Assembly (NCBI GenBank): GCA_031260965.1
Contig: JAISKK010000097.1
Span: 1 to 35,186, forward strand
Direction: 5' to 3'
DNA: 35,186 nt
Origin: Desulfovibrio sp.
Lineage (GTDB): Bacteria; Desulfobacterota; Desulfovibrionia; Desulfovibrionales; Desulfovibrionaceae
The stretch's first letter is position 1; every line of letters begins with the position of its first letter. The notes beneath the pieces are model-generated. The model worked only from the letters and a program-made list of their open reading frames with translations, was not told where the DNA came from and did not search any database. Below are positions 28,253 through 35,186 of the stretch, one piece after another. The position numbers and the translations under genes were made by a program.

Positions 28253-29035
28253 TCAGGGGAGCGCCGCTTTCAGCCAGGGAGTCATGAAATCCCGCACGGT
28301 TCCGCCCTGATCCAGATGACGCAGCAAGGCGCTGCCAAAGACCGCAGCCTGAGGAGGATTTTTCAGACCAAGCAACTGGCCCGGCTCACGCAGGCCAAAG
28401 CCCAGGGCCACCGGCAGGGAGAAAAGGCGCTGCGCCCTGGCAATGGTCGTTTCCGCTTCCGGGGGCAGACCCTCGCGCGCCCCTGTCGTACCCATGACCG
28501 AAACCACATAAACATAACCGCGCGCTTTTTCCGCGTAAGCCTGCATCCGTTCCTCCCCGGTGTTCGGTCCCACCAGAGCGATCAGATCCAGACCCGCGTC
28601 CGTAAGAATGTCCCGCAAAAGCGCATCTTCGCCCAGGGGCAGATCCGGCACAATCACACCCTGCACACCCGCCCCGGCTGCCTCTTTGGCCAGCTTTTCC
28701 AGTCCGTGCTGCAAAAAGGGATTATAGTAGCCCATGAGCACAAGACCAGCTTTGAGCCGGGGCGACAAAGCGCCAAGGTTTTCCAGAATCCAGGGCAGGG
28801 TCACGCCCGCCTCCAGGGCCCGGCGCGAGGCATCTTCCACTACCGGTCCGTCCGCCACGGGATCGGAAAAAGGCACACCAACTTCAATAATGTCCGCTCC
28901 ATTCTCATCCAGTTCCCGGAGCAGGGAGGGGAAAGAGGCGGGAGCGGGAAAGCCCGCCGTGAGAAAAGGAATACGGGCCATACGTCCTTCGGCGTTAGCC
29001 GCCTCTATACGTTGCTGCAAGCTCAAAATTTTCAT
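28253..29035 (-). CDS. trpA: Tryptophan synthase alpha chain
   Basis: [44 protein letters not shown]; 4-bp overlap with trpB. Confidence 0.96.
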   Translation of the reverse strand: MKILSLQQRIEAANAEGRMARIPFLTAGFPAPASFPSLLRELDENGADIIEVGVPFSDPVADGPVVEDASRRALEAGVTLPWILENLGALSPRLKAGLVLMGYYNPFLQHGLEKLAKEAAGAGVQGVIVPDLPLGEDALLRDILTDAGLDLIALVGPNTGEERMQAYAEKARGYVYVVSVMGTTGAREGLPPEAETTIARAQRLFSLPVALGFGLREPGQLLGLKNPPQAAVFGSALLRHLDQGGTVRDFMTPWLKAALP

Positions 29036-30228
29036 GCCGCACCTCCCTGTCCCTTTTGCGTATGCCTGGACACTATATCCATATCCTTGTCTCCCCGGCC
29101 GGAGAGATTGACGATTACCTGCGCTCCCGGGGCGAATTCACCCGGATTGTCCAAAACCCAGGCCAGAGCATGCGAGGACTCCAGGGCGGGGATGACGCCT
29201 TCTTTGCGCGCAAGGCACAGATAGGCGCGCAAGGCCGCCTCGTCGTTGACAATGCGGTATTGCGCCCGACCGCTTGCCGCGAGATGGGCGTGTTCCGGTC
29301 CCACACCCGGATAATCCAGTCCGGCGGAGACGGAATGCGAGGGCAGCACCTGTCCGCAGGCGTCCTGCAGAAGCATGCTTAACTGGCCGTGCAGCACGCC
29401 CGGTCGCCCGAGGGTGACGGGCGCGGAGTTATAGCAGCCGGGTTCGCCGCTGCCGCCGGCCTCTATGCCGACAAGCCGCACATCCTTGGCCTGGGGGTCG
29501 GAGGCGAAAGGATAAAAAATCCCGATGGCGTTGGATCCTCCTCCCACGCAGGCCACAACGGAGTCGGGCAGTTTGCCCTTCCTCTCCCGAAACTGGGCCT
29601 TGGCCTCAATGCCGATAACGGATTGCAGATCCCGCACCAGAGTGGGGAAAGGATGCGGACCGGCCGCCGTGCCGAAACAGTAATGCGTGTCCGCCTGCTC
29701 CACAATCCAGGCGCGCAGGGCCTCATTTATGGCGTCCTTCAGGGTACGCGTTCCGCTGCGCACGGCTATGACCTCTGCGCCCAGCAGCCTCATGCGCGCC
29801 ACATTGCTGGACTGGCGCTCAACATCCTCGGATCCCATGTAGATGGAACAACCCATACCCAGTTTGGCGGCCGCCGCCGCCGTGGCCACCCCGTGCTGCC
29901 CGGCCCCGGTCTCGGCCAGCAGCCTGCTCTTGCCCATGCGCCTGGCCAGCAAAGCCTGGCCCAGAGTATTGTTCATCTTGTGCGCGCCGGTGTGCAACAG
30001 ATCCTCGCGCTTGAGCCACAGGGAAAAACCCAGTTCGCGGGACAATGTTTCGCAATAGCTTAAGGGAGTGGGACGACCCGCAAAATCACGCAACAGCCCG
30101 GCCAGTTCCTCCTGAAAATCTTGCGTCGGCAGGATGTTCGCACAGGCCCGCTCCAGCTCCCGCAGAGGAGGTATAAGCAACTCCGGCACAAATTGCCCGC
30201 CGAAATCTCCAAAATATCCTTTTTTCAT
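29032..30228 (-). CDS. trpB: Tryptophan synthase beta chain
   Basis: [38 protein letters not shown]-lysine motif; [10 protein letters not shown]. Confidence 0.97.
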   Translation of the reverse strand: MKKGYFGDFGGQFVPELLIPPLRELERACANILPTQDFQEELAGLLRDFAGRPTPLSYCETLSRELGFSLWLKREDLLHTGAHKMNNTLGQALLARRMGKSRLLAETGAGQHGVATAAAAAKLGMGCSIYMGSEDVERQSSNVARMRLLGAEVIAVRSGTRTLKDAINEALRAWIVEQADTHYCFGTAAGPHPFPTLVRDLQSVIGIEAKAQFRERKGKLPDSVVACVGGGSNAIGIFYPFASDPQAKDVRLVGIEAGGSGEPGCYNSAPVTLGRPGVLHGQLSMLLQDACGQVLPSHSVSAGLDYPGVGPEHAHLAASGRAQYRIVNDEAALRAYLCLARKEGVIPALESSHALAWVLDNPGEFAPGAQVIVNLSGRGDKDMDIVSRHTQKGQGGAA

Positions 30229-30860
30229 AGCTTTTCCTTGTTGTGTTGATGAATCACAGCTACTGCGCGGCGCAACAAAGCGTGGTCTTTTACGCCCGGC
30301 GCGCTTTCCAGGGCGGAGTTGCAATCCAGCCCGTCCGGGGAACAAGTATGAAGCGCGACCGGCAGATTTTCCGGCCCCAGCCCGCCGGCCAGAAACCAGG
30401 GCCGAGGCGGATGTATTTTTGCAAGATCTTTAAAATTCAGGCTTGCCCCGCTCCCGCCTCCTCCCTGCCCGGCATCAAGCAGAAAATAGGCGCAGGCCCC
30501 GGCATAGCCTTCCATTTCCGCTTGCAGCCCATCCGTCGCATAACGCCGGGGCCAGAGCGTTTTGATAATCCTCTCCGCGCCCAGTTTTTTGCAAAACTCC
30601 GGGCTTTCTCCCCCGTGGAGCTGGATGAAATCCAGACGGGCAATCTTGACGCAGCCTAAAATATAATCCGCCGTTGCGTTCACGAATACGCCCACCCGCA
30701 AAGCGGGTCCGGAAGGGAGCGCTCCCGCCGCCTCCGGACTGATGAAACGCTTGCTTTCCCCGGTAAAAATAAACCCGGTAAAATCCACACCCAGACTGTG
30801 GCAGAGCAGCACATCCTCAGACCGGGAAAGACCGCAGATTTTGCACAGCCGTTCAGGCAT
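30225..30860 (-). CDS. trpF: Phosphoribosylanthranilate isomerase
   Basis: [54 protein letters not shown]. Confidence 0.94.
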   Translation of the reverse strand: MPERLCKICGLSRSEDVLLCHSLGVDFTGFIFTGESKRFISPEAAGALPSGPALRVGVFVNATADYILGCVKIARLDFIQLHGGESPEFCKKLGAERIIKTLWPRRYATDGLQAEMEGYAGACAYFLLDAGQGGGGSGASLNFKDLAKIHPPRPWFLAGGLGPENLPVALHTCSPDGLDCNSALESAPGVKDHALLRRAVAVIHQHNKEKL

Positions 30861-31704
30861 CTTCTCCCCTCCCCAGTCTGTCCGCGGGTAAAACGCCGGG
30901 GAGCCCGGAAATTTTGCGCCGGAGGGACGGCGTATTGCCCTCCCGCTTTCCGAGCAGCGCGGCCAGCGCCTGTCCGGGGTCTTGCCCGGCCATCAGAGAA
31001 GATCCGACCAGACCGGCGTCAAAACCCAGGCCGAGCAATCCATCCAGTCCGGCCCGATCCTCGATGCCGCTGGCGCTGATCCAGAATTCACCCGGCGCTT
31101 TATGAACGATGAGGGTACGCGACACACAAAGGTCAACGGCGAGGCGGCTCAAATCCCGGTTATTGACCTGGATTATGGTCGCCCCCGCCTTACGGGCCAT
31201 ATCCAGGTCAGCCAGATCGAATATCTCCGTAACCGGCTCAAGGCCAAAGTTCAAAGCGGTCCGAATCAGCAGACGCAGCATATCCGCGTCCAGCATACGC
31301 GCGATTAGCAGCAGGGCGGAGGCCGGAGTGGCAGCCGTCTGCTCCACCTGCAGGGGGTGAATGATAAAGTCTTTGCGCAGCAAAGGCAAACCGGGGCCGG
31401 CCATACGCTGCAAATAATCCGGACTGCCCTTGAAGTAAGTTTCTTCGGTCAAAACGGACAAGGCCCCTGCCCCCGCCTCGGCATAAGCCGCCGCGACATC
31501 TTCCGGGGTCCAGCCCAGGTTGATGTCGCCTTTGGAAGGCGAGGCGCGTTTGTACTCGGCTATAACCGGGCGCGCTTTGTCTTGCAGAGAAGCGCGAAAG
31601 GGCGGACGCCCGCCCGCCCGGGGAGGAGGCATAGCGCCACGCGCTGCCAGATCCTCAAGAGCGGCCAATTCCGCCGCCTTGGCAATGCGGAAGCGTTCAA
31701 GCAT
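30853..31704 (-). CDS. trpC: Indole-3-glycerol-phosphate synthase
   Basis: VIAEYKRASPSKGDI; LSVLTEETYFKGS; LLRKDFIIHPLQV; VNNRDL; 8-bp overlaps at both ends. Confidence 0.95.
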   Translation of the reverse strand: MLERFRIAKAAELAALEDLAARGAMPPPRAGGRPPFRASLQDKARPVIAEYKRASPSKGDINLGWTPEDVAAAYAEAGAGALSVLTEETYFKGSPDYLQRMAGPGLPLLRKDFIIHPLQVEQTAATPASALLLIARMLDADMLRLLIRTALNFGLEPVTEIFDLADLDMARKAGATIIQVNNRDLSRLAVDLCVSRTLIVHKAPGEFWISASGIEDRAGLDGLLGLGFDAGLVGSSLMAGQDPGQALAALLGKREGNTPSLRRKISGLPGVLPADRLGRGEDA

Positions 31705-33448
31705 GACCCGGACTCCCCCCCGCGTCCCTGTTATCCACAGCTTGTTCCGGATCAACAGGGGGCTGCTTTATCCCCGCCCATTTTCTCCCCGCGCCCTGAT
31801 CCACGGCCCGCCCGGCTCTTTCCATGGCCTCGCGCATCCGCAGGGGCGCGAAGCCGAGAGCGGGGTCAGCAGCCTCCCCGTCTTCAGGTTCAAGCAGATA
31901 GAGGGCAAAACCGAGATTCAGGGCCAGCATGTCGCGCATGGCTTTGGGACCCTGTCCCTGCAAAAGGGCGCGCAAAATCCTGGCCGCGTCTTCCGGGTCG
32001 CGCACGGCCAGGTCTTTTTCCGCGCAGGGGACAAAGCCGTACTCGGCCGGGTCCAGAAAAGCGGGTTGTATTGCCCCCTGCCGGACAAACAAAATTTCCG
32101 CCTTGCCCATGGGGGTCAGTTCATCATAGCCGCCCGCTCCGTACACCACTGCTCCATCGCCCTGCCCTGCCTGAGCCAGGGTTTCGGCCACCAGAGAAAG
32201 CTGCTCCGGTTCGGCCACGCCCAAAAAATGCAGTCCGGGCTTGCCAGGATTGACCAAAGGACCGAGGACATTGAAAAGGGTGCGCACACCCAGTTCGCGG
32301 CGCACGGGCATAACGTGCCTGAAAGCCGGATGATAGCGGGGCGCGAAGAGAAAAACAAAGCCTTCCTCTTCCAGGGCGCGGGGCACGGACTCGGGCGGAG
32401 TGTCCAGGGGAATGCCGATCTGCTCCAGCACATCGGCGCTGCCGCAACGCGAGGAAACAGAGCGGTTGCCGTGCTTGAGCACCTTGTAGCCCATACCGGC
32501 CAGGCTCAGAGAAACGGCTGTTGAACAGTTGAAAGAACCCTTGCTGTCTCCGCCGGTTCCCACAATATCAATACAATCCTGAGGCACGGGCGGCACGGGG
32601 ACGGCCCTTTCCAGCACAGCCCGGACCGCCTCCCCCACTTCCGCAGCCGTTTCGCCCTTGGCGCGCAGGCCGAGAAGCAACGCCCCCGCCTGGGAGGGGG
32701 GGAGTTCGCCGTCCATAAGTCTGGTAAAGGCCTCACGCGCGGCTTCGGGGCTTAAATCTTCTCCCCTGGCCAGGCTTTCCATAATCGCAGCCATACGTGG
32801 CGGCGCTTTAGGAGGCTGACCTGCCGGAATGGTCCGGATTTCTTCCACACGGCGGTTCGCGCCGACTGCAACCGGGTTGAGCAGGGAGGAGGGGAAGTTA
32901 GCCAGCAGCCGGGGGCCTTCCGGGGTAAGCACGGATTCCGGGTGAAACTGTACTCCGGCCCAGGGCCGGTCGACATAACTCAGGGCCATGACTTCGTTTT
33001 CCGCCGTACGGGCCGTGATCTTGAGCAGTTCAGGGGCATCTTCGGCCCGCACCAGCAGGGAATGATAACGACCCGCCTGCATGGGCCGGGGCAGGCCGCT
33101 GAATATCCCTTGTCCGTCATGCAGTATTTCCGACTGTTTGCCGTGCATGACGCGATCCGCCACTTCCACGCGCGCCCCGGCAAAGTGTCCCAGCACCTGG
33201 TGCCCGAGGCAGACTCCCAGCACCGGAACTGTAGGCGACAAGGCGCGCAGAAATTCCAGGCACAAGCCGGCACTTTCCGGACGGCCCGGTCCCGGCGATA
33301 TGCAGACCATATCCAGGTCCGCGCGCCCGGCCAGTCCCGGCAGGGCGGTATCGTCATTACGGATCACTTCCGGTTCGCGGCCAAGCTGCATGAAAGCCTG
33401 CACGAGATTGAAAGTAAAAGAATCATAATTGTCTATCAGCAGAAACAT
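31697..33448 (-). CDS. trpGD: Fused anthranilate synthase glutaminase / anthranilate phosphoribosyltransferase (TrpG-TrpD)
   Basis: MFLLIDNYDSFTFNLVQ; ISPGPGRPESAG; GVCLGHQVL; GVQFHPES then DIVGTGGDSKGSFNCST; KHGNRSVSSRCGSADVLE in one uninterrupted frame. Confidence 0.95.
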   Translation of the reverse strand: MFLLIDNYDSFTFNLVQAFMQLGREPEVIRNDDTALPGLAGRADLDMVCISPGPGRPESAGLCLEFLRALSPTVPVLGVCLGHQVLGHFAGARVEVADRVMHGKQSEILHDGQGIFSGLPRPMQAGRYHSLLVRAEDAPELLKITARTAENEVMALSYVDRPWAGVQFHPESVLTPEGPRLLANFPSSLLNPVAVGANRRVEEIRTIPAGQPPKAPPRMAAIMESLARGEDLSPEAAREAFTRLMDGELPPSQAGALLLGLRAKGETAAEVGEAVRAVLERAVPVPPVPQDCIDIVGTGGDSKGSFNCSTAVSLSLAGMGYKVLKHGNRSVSSRCGSADVLEQIGIPLDTPPESVPRALEEEGFVFLFAPRYHPAFRHVMPVRRELGVRTLFNVLGPLVNPGKPGLHFLGVAEPEQLSLVAETLAQAGQGDGAVVYGAGGYDELTPMGKAEILFVRQGAIQPAFLDPAEYGFVPCAEKDLAVRDPEDAARILRALLQGQGPKAMRDMLALNLGFALYLLEPEDGEAADPALGFAPLRMREAMERAGRAVDQGAGRKWAGIKQPPVDPEQAVDNRDAGGSPGHA

Positions 33449-33456
33449 ATGGACTC

Positions 33457-34893
33457 CTATTGCAAAACGCTTTGCCGTATCACTTCGGCCTTGGCGAGGC
33501 ATTCCAGCCATTCTCTTTCCGGTTCGGAATCGTGGACGATCCCGGCCCCGGCCTGCCAGTGTACCCGGCCCGCGCGCACCCAGAGACTGCGGATGATAAT
33601 GCCGAAGTCCAGATGCACAGCGTCCGCATCCAGCCCCAGCCAACCCACCGCGCCGGCATAAGGGCCGCGCGGCGCGTCTTCCTCCTGGGCGATGATTTCC
33701 ATGGCCCGGATCTTGGGCGCTCCGCTGACCGTCCCGGCCGGGAAAGTCGCGGCCGCCACATCCAGGGCGTCCAGACCGGGGGCGAGGTCCGCGCTGATGC
33801 GCGAGGTGAGGTGCATGACATGAGAGAACTTTTCCAGTTCCATGAACCGATCCAGCCTCACGCTGCCGGCTTTGGCTATGCGGCCCAGATCATTACGACC
33901 CAAATCCACAAGCATGACGTGCTCCGCCTTTTCTTTGGGGTCCTGCAAAAGCTCGTCCCCGAAAAAGGCGTCCGCAGCCGGATCCTGGCCGCGCGGCCGG
34001 GTCCCGGCTATGGGGCAAAGGGTAAGGCGATTGGCGGAGCAGCTCACCAGGACTTCAGGGGAGGATCCGAGCAAGGCCCCGTCCGGCAGGGACATATAAA
34101 ACATGTAGGGCGAGGGGTTCATACGCCTGAGCCGCCGGTAAAGATTAAAGGGCTTTTCGACGAGAGGGGCGCTGAACGGCGTGGAGAGCACCACCTGAAT
34201 GCCTTCGCCCTGATGCAGCATTTCCTTGACCCTGGCCACAGCCGCCAGATAACCCGCTTTGCCTTCCGTGCGGGCCGGGCGGATCCGGGCGGCCGGACCA
34301 GCCGGGTCGGTCTCGCCAAAGGCGCTGCTTTGTCCGGGCAAGTCTTTTCCGGTGCCGGCGGGCGGCAGATCCGGCAGGGATTCAAGAGGTTCACCTTCAA
34401 GCAGCAGAGTGATGCGGGTTATCCTGTTGTAGCCGTGATCGAAGACCAGCAGGGAACCGGGCAGGGCAAGGGAAGCCTCGGCCTCGGCCGCAGGCAGGAC
34501 AGAGGCGAGTTTTTTCTCCAGGATGCCGGCCATTCCATAGCCAAGGTAGCCGTAGAACGCTCTGGTGATGGGCGGTTGAGGGTTTTCAGGATCGCCCGTG
34601 ACGGCGAGGCTCCGCAGCAGCGCGCGCAGGCCTTCGGAAAAGGCCTTGCCGGAGTGGGCGGACAGAGAGGCAAGCCTTTTGTCCGCGCTTCTGACCTCCA
34701 GCAGACCGTCCCGGCAAACGACGGAGAGCAGAAAATCCGAGGCTATGATGCTGTAACGGCCCCAGCGGCCGTCCGTCTCCGCGCTTTCCAGAAGTATCCC
34801 CTGTCTGTCTCCCACCAGACGGATAAACATGCCGACCGGGGTTTCCAGATCGCTGTCAAGCAAAGTGCAATGTTGAGCAAGGCGCAATCGCAT
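33457..34893 (-). CDS. trpE: Anthranilate synthase component I
   Basis: GILLESAETDGRWGRYSII; PIAGTRPRGQDPAAD; LVDLGRNDLGRI; FPAGTVSGAPKIRAMEII; start after AAGGAG. Confidence 0.96.
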   Translation of the reverse strand: MRLRLAQHCTLLDSDLETPVGMFIRLVGDRQGILLESAETDGRWGRYSIIASDFLLSVVCRDGLLEVRSADKRLASLSAHSGKAFSEGLRALLRSLAVTGDPENPQPPITRAFYGYLGYGMAGILEKKLASVLPAAEAEASLALPGSLLVFDHGYNRITRITLLLEGEPLESLPDLPPAGTGKDLPGQSSAFGETDPAGPAARIRPARTEGKAGYLAAVARVKEMLHQGEGIQVVLSTPFSAPLVEKPFNLYRRLRRMNPSPYMFYMSLPDGALLGSSPEVLVSCSANRLTLCPIAGTRPRGQDPAADAFFGDELLQDPKEKAEHVMLVDLGRNDLGRIAKAGSVRLDRFMELEKFSHVMHLTSRISADLAPGLDALDVAAATFPAGTVSGAPKIRAMEIIAQEEDAPRGPYAGAVGWLGLDADAVHLDFGIIIRSLWVRAGRVHWQAGAGIVHDSEPEREWLECLAKAEVIRQSVLQ

Positions 34894-34941
34894 AAAGGTC
34901 TCCTTGTGGCGTAAAATGCTCCAGAGGTCTGGCCGGCGCAC

Positions 34942-34974
34942 AAAAAAGGGGCCGCAAGCGTTGCCTGCGGCCCC
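34942..34974 (-). terminator. Intrinsic terminator in the trpE leader (attenuator)
   Basis: Minus strand GGGGCCGCA-GGCAACGCT-TGCGGCCCC-TTTTTT between the leader ORF and trpE. Confidence 0.88.
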
Positions 34975-35006
34975 TGAAACATGCTGTGCTGTCAATTATA
35001 CATGCG

Positions 35007-35102
35007 TCATGGTCGCGAAAAAGAAGCCCGCCGCCAAAGACCCCAGGCGCCTGCAAGGCGGCTGGTAAAAGAAGCGGTCAGGGGGAAGGTTTTCGCGGTC
35101 AT
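35007..35102 (-). CDS. trpL: trp operon leader peptide; in-frame ATGs also at 35108 and 35114
   Basis: MTAKTFPLTASFTSRLAGAWGLWRRASFSRP*; Trp codons at 35043-35045 and 35034-35036, directly upstream of the attenuator hairpin and trpE. Confidence 0.75.
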   Translation of the reverse strand: MTAKTFPLTASFTSRLAGAWGLWRRASFSRP

Positions 35103-35131
35103 CGACATATTCATATCATCTTGTTTGACAC

Positions 35132-35160
35132 TTTTTAAGGCAGGCTTTTTTGCCTGTCAA
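35132..35160 (-). promoter_or_regulatory. Candidate trp promoter TTGACA-N17-TAAAAA
   Basis: Minus strand TTGACAGGCAAAAAAGCCTGCCTTAAAAA upstream of trpL. Confidence 0.5.
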
Positions 35161-35186
35161 GCAAAAATAACTTGCCTCCGACAGGA

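Noticed and set aside
33460-34914. 484-aa plus-strand ORF opposite trpE
   Set aside because: Shadow ORF; trpE motifs explain the region.
34995-35000. TATAAT on the minus strand between trpL and the attenuator, as an internal promoter
   Set aside because: No convincing -35 at the right distance; the upstream TTGACA promoter fits the leader architecture better.
1-35186. CRISPR array, prophage or transposon
   Set aside because: No regularly spaced repeats, integrase, transposase or phage structural genes were seen in any frame of the track.

Overview
GC-rich window with Desulfovibrionaceae-like gene content (taxonomy inferred, not searched). Most of it is chromosomal housekeeping DNA. Plus-strand genes: MATE transporter, then a compact run of membrane protein-yraN-rsmI-ptsH-ptsI-smpB. 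Minus-strand genes: tRNA-Glu, glnS, an unknown membrane-anchored protein, a Csd6-like L,D-transpeptidase, pyrE-purB, an FmdB-type zinc ribbon, a type III glutamine synthetase with an adjacent sigma-54 activator, a bifurcating-type [FeFe] hydrogenase operon (hydC/B/A-like) and a full trp operon trpE-trp(GD)-C-F-B-A. Accessory-looking pieces: the AT-rich left end with a small XRE regulator and a short secreted-adhesin-like protein, an orphan SLOG-like protein, and a 1152-aa MmeI/type IIL-like restriction-modification protein. The most useful unlisted signals are: (1) an unannotated trp leader peptide with two Trp codons plus a strong attenuator hairpin upstream of trpE; (2) a 35-aa highly basic small protein missed by the ORF track; (3) a ~53-bp tandem duplication that copies the HPr C-terminus and ptsI start region; (4) a recurrent intergenic motif GGCGTAAAATGCTCCAGA; (5) a single-chain type IIL RM gene followed by a long palindrome; (6) an orphan mini-adhesin with a strong promoter, operator-like dyads, a foldable 5' leader and 48-bp repeats. 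No CRISPR array, rRNA, integrase or transposase was seen.
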